From NCBI GenBank assembly GCA_037576215.1, contig JBANDB010000010.1, positions 1,302,001 through 1,366,000 on the forward strand: a stretch of DNA of 64,000 bases. The letters are read 5' to 3'. The notes under the pieces were generated by a model. It saw only the letters and a program-made list of their open reading frames with translations, ran no database searches and was not told the DNA's origin. The position numbers and the translations under genes are program-made. Positions 24,095 to 33,890 of the stretch are shown here, piece by piece. This DNA comes from Armillaria gallica. Taxonomy: Eukaryota > Basidiomycota > Agaricomycetes > Agaricales > Physalacriaceae. Position 1 is the first letter of the stretch; every line of letters starts with the position of its first letter.

Positions 24095-25371
24095 TAGGTC
24101 CTTCCCTTTCCCGCTTAGTGCGCTGATATACTGTTTTGGCTGTTGTAGTTCTTCAAGCCACCAAAGCGCATCGATTCACTCCATCCCCCTCATTGCTTTG
24201 ATCATTGAGTCGACTACTTCCTCTGTGTGTGCTTTGTGAATCCAATTCTTTAGGATTGCCTTCGCCTCCGACTCCGTTCACGCTTCTACCACTCTGCATA
24301 GAGTCCACTCAGCTCCGAATGGTTTGAGCCATTCATTATAGGTCTCTCCACTAGTATAAGTGCACGAGAGTTGCAGGGCCTCTTTAACCTTCGCGTCAAC
24401 CCATGGGGGCTCGACTACCATTGGCAAGGTCACCGCCAATTCTAAAGGGGGTATTAATTTAGTGTTCTTGCTCATCATGAAACTCATAATGTCCTCGTGG
24501 TCAGGTACTTCTTCAATAAAAGCTACCTGATGCCCCCTTTTCACTGCCTGGGCGCTAGCAGCTTCCTGTCCTGTGGCTTTCTGGTCAGTTGTGGAATGGG
24601 AGGTGCGTCTCTTGAAGGTGCCATCTCGTAAAGAGACAGCAGGTTGAGCTGATGCCGTCAAGTGATGGTTGCTTTCACCTGTTTCCTTCGAGCCTGTCAC
24701 TGTGATGGATAGGTCCCTCGTTTCATTTGGCGTTCCCCCTTCATCGAGTTGCCCTTCGTCATGATAGGCATTGGCAACTAATCAGGGGCCCTTACTCGAC
24801 TCTGGTTCATCCTTGCTTTCTCTGGTGTCCTTGGCCATTGCCAAAGCCCCTTGGTGTATAAGGGATTTAGACTTTGGTAGCTGTACAGTGTTCTCTTTTA
24901 CCAGAGGAGGTTTCGCCGAAGCTATTCACTCAAAACTCCCAGCAAAGCTGGGACTCCGTAGAGCCACTTTGTCAGGGGGGGCGCTATGCACTTGTTCCCC
25001 TGCCCCATCCGGTCTAACCATTATGATGGGTGTCACTATGGTAGGTGACTCGTTGTTCAATGCTTTTGCCCATGATGGGTTACTTGCCGAACGTTTAGTC
25101 GTCGGTAGTCTTACTACCATGACGTCTGGTACTGGGATTTGATTCTTGCTTAGTTTCTGGTCTGATTGCAAAGTTGCGGGTATATTCGAATGCGCGGTGG
25201 TTACTACAGGCGGTATATAAGTACATTTATGAAGTGCGATAGGTGTACCAGCCAAAACTAAGTCCTTGGCCGAGTAAGTTGAATCATTTACTTCTCGGCG
25301 CTCTCTTTTACCTCCTCAATCGTCGAGAGGTTTTCCGCAGTTGGGTGGTGGTCCCAATAAGTGTTGAAGCG
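24095..25371 (-). pseudogene. element 1 spacer coding region between Gag and protease
   Basis: Two minus-strand frames, 24926-25255 (ending in RSPSFAGSFE) and 24278-24700 (with KLIPPLELAVTLPMVVEPPW and NEWLKPFGAEWTL), have clear counterparts in element 2 at 41091-41540 and 40452-40817. The conservation of two decayed copies in the same order shows that this was coding sequence linking the Gag zinc knuckle to the protease. No domain is recognised. Stops and frame changes interrupt both copies. Confidence 0.6.
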
Positions 25372-26781
25372 TCATAGTGCTTCTTCCCAGGTTTTTGGCG
25401 TGTTAGGGCAGTCGCGCTTGAAGTGGCCTTTCTTGCCACATCGGAAGCATACCGATGCTGCCCTGGCTGTGTCGATATCCATCAGCGCGCCGCATCCTCC
25501 ATAAGTTGTCCCTGTAGCCGTCATCATTGACGGTACGGGAGCAACTGTTTGACCACCCCTTGTGGGCGTGGTTGTCTTCTGTGTCTGTGATCGCGATGGT
25601 GTCGCTGTTGTTCCTTCTGCCTGCTTGAGGCACCAGTTATAGTCAATCCGGAGTAGACGAGCCTTCCAGCCTTCGTAGTCAGTCGGCACTTCTCCGTCAG
25701 CCGAGTATATAGTATTTTTACTTGTCTGGCAGGCGGCCTTCATGATCTGATGGAGCATTACTTGGTCGTTATTGTGTACTCTGGCATGGTAGGCTAGCTC
25801 TTCGAAGAGCTGGAAGAATTTGTCGCCATCTTTGTGGTCCGCTTGTCTAAGCTTCTCCCACTGCACGTACTTTAATTGCGTGTCAGCATCCTTCCAGAAT
25901 CTCTTGTTGAGCTCTGACTTGAAGTCTTTGTAAGTCGGATACTGCTGCTCCCCATTCTGCGCCTTTCCTATGATCTGTGTGCACAACTGCCACCACTTTT
26001 CAGCATCTCCTGTGAGTCGAGAGATGCAAAAGACGACCTTATGAGGGTGGTGTCGGAAGTGTTGGTTGAACATGTTGAAGTGCAGTTCGCACTTTAAGAA
26101 GAAGTGGGCAATGTTGCTAGAATCTCCTTTGAAATCATCGACTTCTTTCAAGATTTTTGGCTTGAAGTTGTCGTAGGGGGCAACAGCTCCGTCAACTAGC
26201 TGCCAGGGTACTGGTGGATCCGGTGGCGGTGGAGGTGCCAGGAAGCACAGGAGTACTACCCTTTGCGGTGCAGCGGGAGGTTGTGGCTGTGCAGGTTGTC
26301 CACCACCGCCGCCTGGCACAGCGCCTGCCCCATGACCGCCACCGGCAAATGGTAGGTACCCGGGTTGGTATGTTCCTGGTGCTGCCCGTCTCGTGATGTA
26401 GGAGAAGGTATTCGTGACCCGAGGAGGTGGTACCAGTGGTTCATCCGGCATTGGTTCCTGTATCTCGATTTCCTGTGCGGCTTCTTTGTAAGGGGGAAAT
26501 TCCTCAATTACAGCATCCGGGTGTATTTCGTTCCATAGGAGGTGAGCATTTTGCTCCGCCTCATACTGTAAGATCTCATCTGCTGGGAGACCTCTCTGTA
26601 TCTTCATAAAATAATCGTTTCCGGCTTGGGAATTTCCCCAAACCAGAGAAAAAGGTAATTTGTAGGCAAAGTAGTTATATATATCCTGATAATCTGCTTG
26701 CCTTAGTAGAGCAGGAATGGGAATCATGGGGTCATCATCTGTTTCGTTATAAAAATTGATGGCATCAGTTAGCGTCATCAT
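25372..26781 (-). CDS. gag: element 1 Gag
   Basis: Open from the ATG at 26781 (MMTLTDAINFYNE) for about 470 codons; the same frame is open upstream to 26970, but homology in that part belongs to ORF0. It contains a Pro/Gly-rich linker (near residues 180-230), a capsid-like domain with VDDFKGDSSNIAHFFLKCEL and GDAEKWWQLCTQ, and a zinc knuckle CFRCGKKGHFKRDC (C-x2-C-x4-H-x4-C) near the C terminus. It ends in TAG or TGA directly ahead of the spacer region. I chose the ATG at 26781 because element 2 begins its Gag at the equivalent MMMSLPAMILSNAI. Gag packages the element RNA into virus-like particles. Confidence 0.85.
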   Translation of the reverse strand: MMTLTDAINFYNETDDDPMIPIPALLRQADYQDIYNYFAYKLPFSLVWGNSQAGNDYFMKIQRGLPADEILQYEAEQNAHLLWNEIHPDAVIEEFPPYKEAAQEIEIQEPMPDEPLVPPPRVTNTFSYITRRAAPGTYQPGYLPFAGGGHGAGAVPGGGGGQPAQPQPPAAPQRVVLLCFLAPPPPPDPPVPWQLVDGAVAPYDNFKPKILKEVDDFKGDSSNIAHFFLKCELHFNMFNQHFRHHPHKVVFCISRLTGDAEKWWQLCTQIIGKAQNGEQQYPTYKDFKSELNKRFWKDADTQLKYVQWEKLRQADHKDGDKFFQLFEELAYHARVHNNDQVMLHQIMKAACQTSKNTIYSADGEVPTDYEGWKARLLRIDYNWCLKQAEGTTATPSRSQTQKTTTPTRGGQTVAPVPSMMTATGTTYGGCGALMDIDTARAASVCFRCGKKGHFKRDCPNTPKTWEEAL

Positions 26782-27769
26782 GACTGGGGTCAGGCGTGTG
26801 CTTGCGTGTCGGCTCAGGGGACGACTGGGGAATTCTGTCAATTGTGGTTGTGGGAAAGGGGGTAGGGAGGTGGTGTGGCTCGACTGCGGTGTTTGAGGTG
26901 CTTGGCTCGCTTGGCGGGACTTCGGGCTGTGGCTGCTCTCGGAGTCGCTGGGTGAGTTGTTCCCAAGCACTTGCTCGAGGGGGACGGTTCAGGGATCTGC
27001 ATGGGCGCCTTGGGGGTTGGAGGTGGGTAGAGGTGCTGGTGACGGGTTCCTCGATGGTTGGTACAGGCTCGGGTGTGAGCTCCTGGTTCTGTACAGGGTA
27101 GTCCCATGTTGTAAGGGTTCCGTAGCCCCTTGGGGGAGGTGTGCGGTGGTCAGGCGATCTATTGGAAGGGAAGTAGGCACTGTAGGGGATGTTGACATTG
27201 TCCCAGAACTCCTTGGAAGCAATACTGGCTGCGGGTGGTGGAGTAGGGTACCTGTCAGCCCAAGGGTCGTAATTGGTAACTGGGGCAACAGGTTGAATGT
27301 CGCGGCCCACTTTGAATCCCCTGCCACGGGTGGTGAGTCGGGAGTACATGCTGGATAAGGGAGCTTAAGGGATATGCGCGACATAGTGGGGAGAGGGAGG
27401 CATGGAGGGGATGGTGTCGTCGGGTGTATACCTTCTGGGAGGGGTAGGAGTCCTTCTCTCTGGGATAACGGGAGAAGGCGACTCAGGAATGTCCTCCTCT
27501 TCTTCGTCGACTTTTGGCCTAGCGAGCTCGTTGATTGGGATCAGCCGCCGTGGTATGGGTGTGAAGATTCAGGGTGGCTGCTGCTCGAGCAGGATGCCAT
27601 CTGAATTGTTGGTGGGGGCGGTAGTGACTGTGGGAGTAATGTGGGGTGTCTCTATTCGTTGTGTCAGTCTGTAGCAAAACCTGATTGCAAGAATGAGAGC
27701 GATGGAGAGGAGAGTGGTGCTTGGTATTCCTAGTGAGATGGCTATAATCCAAGCATCATCGTTCTCCAT
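26765..27769 (-). pseudogene. element 1 ORF0: membrane-anchored proline-rich protein upstream of Gag
   Basis: The ATG at 27769 lies 29 bp inside the primer site. The first 30 residues are MENDDAWIIAISLG followed by a hydrophobic run (TTLLSIALILAIRF), which I read as a single membrane segment with a basic C-terminal flank. A Pro/Thr/Ser-rich and acidic stretch follows (KVDEEEEDIPESPSP, RRTPTPPRRYTPDD), then GRGFKVGRDIQPVAP and a long Pro-rich tail. The frame is interrupted by TGA at 27569 and by one stop near 27363, then runs to the TGA at 26765, overlapping the Gag ATG by 17 nt. Element 2 has the same layout with a diverged membrane segment. The function is unknown; a membrane-targeting or envelope-like accessory role is only inference. 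Confidence 0.7.
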
Positions 27770-27798
27770 GGGTTCGTCTGGGGCAAAGGTATAGAAAA

Positions 27799-27812
27799 AG
27801 CTTTGAGCTAAA
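27799..27812 (-). promoter_or_regulatory. element 1 primer-binding site, self-complementary to LTR
   Basis: Immediately inside the 5' LTR the element strand reads TTTAGCTCAAAGCT. It does not begin with TGG, as sites for intact tRNA 3' ends do. Instead its reverse complement is present in the LTR at 27955-27967 (13 of 13 bases), the arrangement known from Tf1-type self-priming elements. Confidence 0.7.
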
Positions 27813-28230
27813 TGTAAGACCCGAACTCCAATCAAGAGTAAATAGTCAGCTGTATCACGTTCATACAGTCACCAACTAGTCCTGTGATGATTGGCAATCA
27901 AGACTAACACAATAGCGCTTAGCGAGAAGGAATGTGTTTTGGTATGAATAAACGTTAGCTCAAAGCTAGGGAATATACAGCTTTGAGTACACTACTTTTA
28001 TACTAAAGTGAGGGTCTCAATAAGTCTTAAAGGTGAGGGTACCATGTTAGAAAGTGAATAAGCCAAATACACGGTAGCCGAGAATAATACATGTCAGGTG
28101 AGTGTGACGATGTAGCGATGTGAAGATTTATGAAGACTTCCGTGAAGTCATGGATCTAAAGATAAGATAAGAGTAAGTGCTGAAGATAAGATAAGAGGTG
28201 CTTAGATAAAGAAATGAATAAATCGTAACA
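27813..28230 (-). repeat. element 1 5' LTR
   Basis: 418 bp, TG...CA ends, highly similar to 19906-20333. If transcription starts at the self-primer complement (27967), R plus U5 would be about 155 bp and U3 about 263 bp. Confidence 0.93.
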
Positions 28231-29275
28231 CCTTCTCTATTGTCTTTTGTATCTCTTCTTGCGTGTCCTGGCTCGGAGGCTGCTCCTGTCACTTCTGCTC
28301 TGGTTTGAGGTATGGTTTTGTATAGTGATATCTATTTGCTTGGGCTCCATGTCTTCTGGAGTTGGTGTTGTGTATGGTTGGCTGGGCTTCATGTTTTGTT
28401 ATTGTTTTCTCCACCAGCTTGTCTCACTCTTTGGTGATGCTTCATTTAAGGGCCTCTCAGCATATTTGGAGGTCATGAATTAGGTTGTGGTGGTTGTGGT
28501 GGTTTGCCATTTGTTGTTTGACATGGTGAGAGGAAGAGAAAGGTTTCCTTATTTGGTTGCCATTTGTTTTCTGCATTATTCATCTTGATATTGGTATCTA
28601 CTGGTTCGGTAATAGTCTAAGGTCGTGATAGTCTATGGATTTTGCTACATATGTTTTTAAGTAGTGAGAGATCTTTGGTATGTATTGTAGTAAGCGATTT
28701 TGAGATCCAAATATCCCTCTTGACGGTCCATCTGCAAGATTGTCCTTTGTTGAAATCCATGTCGTTGTAATCCAGATATTGTGCTCCTACATGAGAGCGA
28801 CGATTTGATGTAGTATCTGATTTTGCACTTGGCCTCTTGAGTATCCAGCTTTTAGAGTGCCCACTACTCCTTGATTATTGGATCTGATAATGATGTGGCA
28901 GTTGTTCATGCCCTTGGTAATCAGTGTTCATATCGCAAGGTTGATTGCTACCATTTTTGCCCATTCAATCTCTTGATCTCTGGATTTCCATCCTGGGAGA
29001 AGTTTCCAAGCTAACCAGCAGTATCTTAGGATCAGGCCTATTCTCCAGCTTGTCAATGCATCAACCATGAGGATCATGTCTAGTGGTTCTGATAGTTTTC
29101 AGATTTTGAAACCCACAAAATTTTCTGCTAGCATTTCTTTCCACCACGTCATATCTTCCTGTAGGGCACTTGAAACTGTGTGTTTGATGTACGACTCCTT
29201 GGTCTTGAAAGAGCTTCAGAATCTGTATAGCACTGGCATTCTAGAGTGTCCATGTGGTACAACGAGGCATACATA
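28231..29275 (-). pseudogene. remnant of a tyrosine-recombinase retroelement (RT end and RNase H)
   Basis: The minus strand from about 29275 to 28590 aligns with 57840-57180 of the larger element. It runs from the RT thumb (SSLQEDMTWWKEML-like) through LMVDALTSWRIGLIL, AWKLLPGWKS and NQGVVGTLKAGYSRGQVQNQ to TKDNLADGPSRGIFG and LQYIPKISHYLKTYVAKSID. Stops and substitutions are scattered through it. Between 28590 and 28231 a lysine/arginine-rich frame (RARTRKKRYKRQ) may be the start of the recombinase ORF, cut off by the LTR of element 1. An ORF of 78 codons on the other strand is a shadow. Confidence 0.75.
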
Positions 29276-29332
29276 GAAGGTGAAAGTGATAAAATAACCA
29301 TATGTGGTGAAAGTGAAGCAATATTGTGGCAT

Positions 29333-29471
29333 TGTTATGAATGTGCCACATAGACAAAGATAACTTGCACAAGTGGAAGTCTGTAAAGTGCATGAGCTTT
29401 GGCAAAGCTACTGGCAATGTCATCTTTGAGCTAAAGCCCTGAAGTTAGATTGCAGAGCAGAGTCTGCTGTC
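29333..29471 (+). repeat. partial LTR related to the solo LTR at 50.1 kb
   Basis: Starts TGTTATGAATGTGCCACATAGAC and matches the first 140 bp of 50095-50615 (shared blocks AAAGATAAC, CACAAGTGGAAGTC, GGCAAAGCTA and GCAATGTCA), then diverges abruptly after GAGCAGAGTC. It is either a truncated copy or a related subfamily. Confidence 0.6.
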
Positions 29472-31754
29472 ATGCTTACAGCATGTCTAAGCATACAATT
29501 TTGCAAAATACAATGACTTACACATTAGCAATATTATAGAATAGCAAGTGAGCTGACAGTGCAAGTAGCATGTGAAGAAGCAAGGTCACTGAGACAGAAG
29601 GCTCTATGATAGAGAAAGAAGCAACTAAATTAAAATATGAGAAGTACTCAGGCTAAAAGTAATTTTGATAACTACATGTCTGTGATCTATGATATGTGGC
29701 CTCTGGAGATCCAGAAAAACAATATCACATGTAAGATAATCAAGAGAACCCCTGGGCATAGTTTAGAAATGGATTTCAGCTAATAAAAGTAGCAAGCAGG
29801 CTTGAAGTCTGAAGCCTTCCTTAGTTACTATGTCTAGACTATGACACTGTCATCTTTGGAGCAGATCTGAAAGCTGAATACAATATATGATTAGTGATCA
29901 AGGAATAAGCAGCTATTAAGTGCAAGTCCATGGACTACTCTGCTGCTTGAAAAAGCAACATTGGCATCATTTAGCCTTTTGAGACTATTAAAAGGAGAGC
30001 AAGTGTTGCTCTGCCAAGAGTGCTGCACCAGTTCAGATAAGAGATTCTAAGTCTTATAAATATAGGATTACTTGATCATTATTTGTATGGGAAAGTTCAC
30101 AATGTCTATCACACAGTTTGCCAATTCTGCAATACTGGGCTCACTATGGAAATGCTCAGCATCATCCATCACTGCTCACCTCTCATTTGTGTTTGAGCAT
30201 CTGATTAGCTCTACTTCTGGTTTCTGTTTGTTTTTGTCTTTGCCCTGTCCCTTCCTTTCTTTTCTCATCTTTCTCCTACAATTGCTTTCTTTTTCTTCTG
30301 CTCCTACTAAGGCCCAACTGATATGGGCATGCTGTTGTTAGCAACTGTAATTCCAATGATACACTGAAGTACATTCTGCATCATTGTTACTTTCCACGGT
30401 ACCCTGACCACTTTATTTTGATTATGAGAAATGAGACAATGGTGATTTGCTGTGTGGACATCTGGTTTTCAAAACAGAGAAGGATTTGTTGTAATGAGAG
30501 AAGGATGAGAGGGAAATTGAAGGGCAGAGCTGGATGTTAGATGATACAAGATATGGGTTTTATTGTTTTATTTTTTCTGACTGACTGACCTTTTCAGGTT
30601 TATAGCTCTCTCTTGAATCTTTAATATAACTAAACACCCTCCTGAGTATAAGTCCAAGCCCAAAGCAATGACATCTCCTTCACACCCATAGAACCCTTAC
30701 AGTCACCATCTCTCTCAAATTCAAAGTGGACAAAGTAGGTGGATATGTGCATGTGCCATATGTAGTAGTGAGTTGTGACTATCAGAGGTATGGTCTGGTC
30801 TGTTGATCCTTGCTGGCCTGACTCAATATCTACACTAGGATTCTGCTGAAAGGGAAGTAGTAGTCAGTGACTACAACTGTATGGTACTGATTGTAGGATG
30901 GTGTCAGTTATGTACTATATATGGTGTTCTGTTTATGCAACTTTGAAGCAAGACTAACAATGTTGACCTAGATACAAATCATGTAATGAACTCAAAGGTA
31001 TGTTTTATTCATTGACTATAGCTGCTGTTGCTAATAAGCTATACACAGATATCTATAATGTTATAAAATTACAGAAGTATCAGTGAAGGATTGTAAGACA
31101 ATGACACATGTATGTACAAAGTGGTGGGAAGGGAGAGGTCTACAGGACAGGCTGGGAGAGATGTCTCTTCCCTCACTCTGGTCTCTCTCTCATGTAAGTC
31201 AATGACTATCAAGGTTTGAGATCAGCAGTCAGGTGTTAATACCCAAATAGGGAGCACTTGGTTGATTTGACTACTGCTGCACACACTTTTCTCACTTTAA
31301 TCACCACCACCATTGTGAGTTGTCTTTTTATTCCTCCACACTATTACTATCAGCATACTCCCATCTTTAACTCTAATGATGGTAACATCTTCCAGTTTCT
31401 AACCTGGATGTCACTTATCTGAAAGCATTTGTAAATATATCAACATAGTCTTATTTCAGCTAGTCAATCATTGACCTCTTTTTTTCTTGACATTCCTCAG
31501 TCAGCAATATAGGTTGGGCTGCTGAGTGGTTGCTGGGAGCCTAGTATTAGTGAAGACATTGCTAAGGTTTTTCAGTGTAGGTTCATTGTTGGAGAAGGTG
31601 TGCTCATATTATAAGAGGGCAGACTGAAGGTCTAGCTACCTGTATAACAAAAAAAGAGAGCTGGGATTGCAGAAGAGTCTGCATTTTGGGTTTAGAGAAG
31701 GTCACTGACCTTTTTTCATTGACAAACTGTGAGTTTATACATCTATATACTAAT
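29472..31754. other. CpG-starved, gene-free DNA
   Basis: No gene recognised on either strand. I found no CG dinucleotide between 29461 and 30360 and only one up to about 31320 (near 30397), which indicates long exposure to C-to-T decay, as expected for old silenced transposons. A TATAAATATA box-like run at 30056-30065 may be a relic of an LTR promoter. Confidence 0.6.
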
Positions 31755-32045
31755 AAGGGGGGTCAGAGTAGGCAATCATGCTTCAATTATAAGAATGATT
31801 ATGATTATGAGCCTGCTGTTTAAGCTAGAGATGCTTCTTTGAAGCCTACAGTGATATCCCTTCCTCAAATTAGGTAGAAGGCATAATTGTCTTTATAATT
31901 GTTCTGAATTTATTTATAATTACATAACTTCCTTCAGAGGAGGTTATACAATTATAGCCAATGTTGATTATTCCCATGATTATGAACTTGTAATTGTTGT
32001 ATAACTGCTTTCATAATTGTTCATAATCTGCTACTCTGACCCTCT
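31755..32045. mobile_element. MITE-like element with terminal inverted repeats
   Basis: Left end AAGGGGGGTCAGAGTAG and right end CTACTCTGACCCTCT are inverted repeats sharing a 12-bp perfect core (GGGTCAGAGTAG). Flanking CTAAT occurs at 31750-31754 and 32046-32050 as a possible 5-bp target duplication. The 291-bp interior is AT-rich and made of short palindromic ATTATGA-like units, without coding capacity. Because the ends are G/A-slippery, the exact boundary may shift by a few bases. Confidence 0.55.
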
Positions 32046-33367
32046 CTAATCTCAACTCACTCTTTGCAGATCCTATGCTTCTCTCAGGCCCTCAATGGAT
32101 ACACCTCACTCTCGATATTATGAATCTTAGTGCCAAGTCTCTCTCAACTGCACTCGACCTCCTGCACTACCTCACTACATTTTGCCTGCTCTCATCCATG
32201 TCTTTAACAATTATGCTTGACATGCTTGACATTATCAAAAGGAAATCCCATCATTGTGCCCATGTTTTGTGGGTTGGCCCCTCCCAGACTAAGCTTTTGT
32301 TCAGCTAAATTAATAAGTTTCATAACAAAGGTTTTATCACTAACAAGTATCCTCTCCAACTGCATATGACACTTATGAACAGCACCTACAAAAGACTTAG
32401 GATCAAACAACCTCAGCCAGTTGAGTATAATGGTATTCTCCAGCATGCTAATGTGTTGGAATGTTTCAGTGTGCAGGAGAATGAGTATGTTGAGCTCCCA
32501 ATAGCTATTGCTATAGGCTTGTACAATGTGCCAAGAGTTCATCCATGCAAAATGGGAAGCTGGGACATGAATGGTGCCTATATTAGCTGTGGCAGCAGCA
32601 TGCTGTTATCAGCCAGTCCTCAATTGTTCATTATTTGCATTTTAGTCATAGTAGACATGGTTGAACTGCATATGGTAGTTGCTCGAGATTCTTCCAAAAG
32701 ACAATATATGCTTTTCTGCATGAATTTTCATATCTTATTTACTGCCACAGAGACTCATTGGGTGCACATGGCATCCCAAATGTGAGATTTTGTATATATA
32801 GTGTGATATATTGACTCTTCCTAGGGATCCAGTGTATTAAAGGGTCTGGCAACTTTACTAACTTATAATCTTACCACCCATTGCTTCACTATATTCTTTA
32901 TCACATTCTTTCTAATCTTGCACTGAATCTATCATTGTACAGGTGTACACTCCCCCATACTGTAGGACAATGTCATTTGCCATGCTAATTAGCATTTGAG
33001 CAGATGCTATCTGGACTGCTTATCAGCATAGTCACTAGCTTAGCCTTTTTGCAGGTATTGACTTAAATAGCTATACTATATAAGGTAGGTCCTCAACCAG
33101 GGAATGTATGTCCAAAATATGGATTTTTCATTTTTATATGAATATTGACCTATAGGCTTTATTTGGCTTGTTGTTGTTTATAATTTTAATCTTGCAATTT
33201 TTGGTGAATAAATTTTTTAGCTGCAGCTCAGCACATGTTCAGAGGACATGAATATCTATATTGTATTGTGGATATAATACAACAACATGAGTAGTAAACC
33301 AAAAAAAAAACAGGAAAAGAAAGAATGTAAAATTAAAAAAACATATGCAAAAATTAGGATGTTGAAT
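32046..33367. other. decayed repeat DNA with one open segment
   Basis: A minus-strand frame at 32204-32542 reads as ordinary protein (for example LRLFDPKSFVGAVHKCHMQL, then NPQNMGTMMGFPF). It overlaps a plus-strand frame at 32366-32785 that looks like its shadow. I do not recognise the family. The rest is AT-rich with no gene. Confidence 0.35.
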
Positions 33368-33890
33368 GGGCAGAGCATTGGCAATAATAGTGGCATCATA
33401 GGTAAGAATAGCTAGCAACATCATCTCTGGCACCTTCAAAAATGAAGATGCAGAAAAGATAGTACCAGTTGGTGTGGCTGTTTAGCGTGAATGGAGTTTT
33501 GGTGGGGATGGAGTCAGGATCTTTAGGCAGGGCATTGGCAATGATAGTGGCATTGTGAGTGAAAATGGTTGGCATCAGTTGATGTGGTTGTTCAATATTG
33601 GTAGGAGAGTTTTTGATGGGATGGAGTGAGGATTGTTGGGAGTGGCATTGACAATGATGGCAGTATCTAAGGACCAGACTGATGGTGCCATTGTCTTAAG
33701 TATCCTTGAAAAGAGAGGTGAAAAGAAGATGACACCAGTTAACTGGACTATTAGACAAGAGAAGGGGGGAGGGGAATTCTCATTGGAGTGAGATCAGAAT
33801 TGTTGGGTGCAGTGTCATTGACAATGACAGCATTGTGGGGGAAAGCAATGAGCACCATCATCTCCAGCATCCTCAAAAACAGAGGTAACA
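33368..33890. repeat. imperfect tandem array of about 165-bp units
   Basis: Four units begin with a CAGxGCATTGxCAATGATxG block and include a CATCATCTCxxGCATCCT block and a GATGGAGTxAGGAT block: about 33368-33521, 33522-33640 (shortened), 33641-33803 and 33804-33890 (cut). The minus strand can be read through them as a repeated peptide with EMMVLIAFPHNAVIVND and PNNSDLTPMRIP-like blocks. The array may therefore come from a protein with roughly 55-residue repeats, now decayed. Confidence 0.55.

Larger units (their letters stand above)
19906..28230 (-). mobile_element. Ty3/Gypsy chromovirus, element 1 (8.3 kb)
   Basis: A complete but decayed LTR retrotransposon read on the minus strand: 5' LTR (27813-28230), primer site, ORF0, Gag, spacer frame, protease, RT, RNase H, integrase, chromodomain, polypurine tract and 3' LTR (19906-20333). 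The order RT-RNase H-integrase and the C-terminal chromodomain place it in Ty3/Gypsy chromoviruses. The LTRs differ at roughly a dozen positions, almost all transitions, plus a 10-bp difference in a GATAA repeat. No target duplication is visible (GTGTC against CCTTC), so the ends may have been joined by recombination or altered later. The pol frame is continuous from 24094 to 20708 except for TGA stops. Confidence 0.93.

Noticed and set aside
29067..29276. Plus-strand frame of 69 codons
   Set aside because: Matching frames exist on the antisense strand of the YR element at 57.65-57.85 kb; the coding sense is the minus-strand RT/RNase H.
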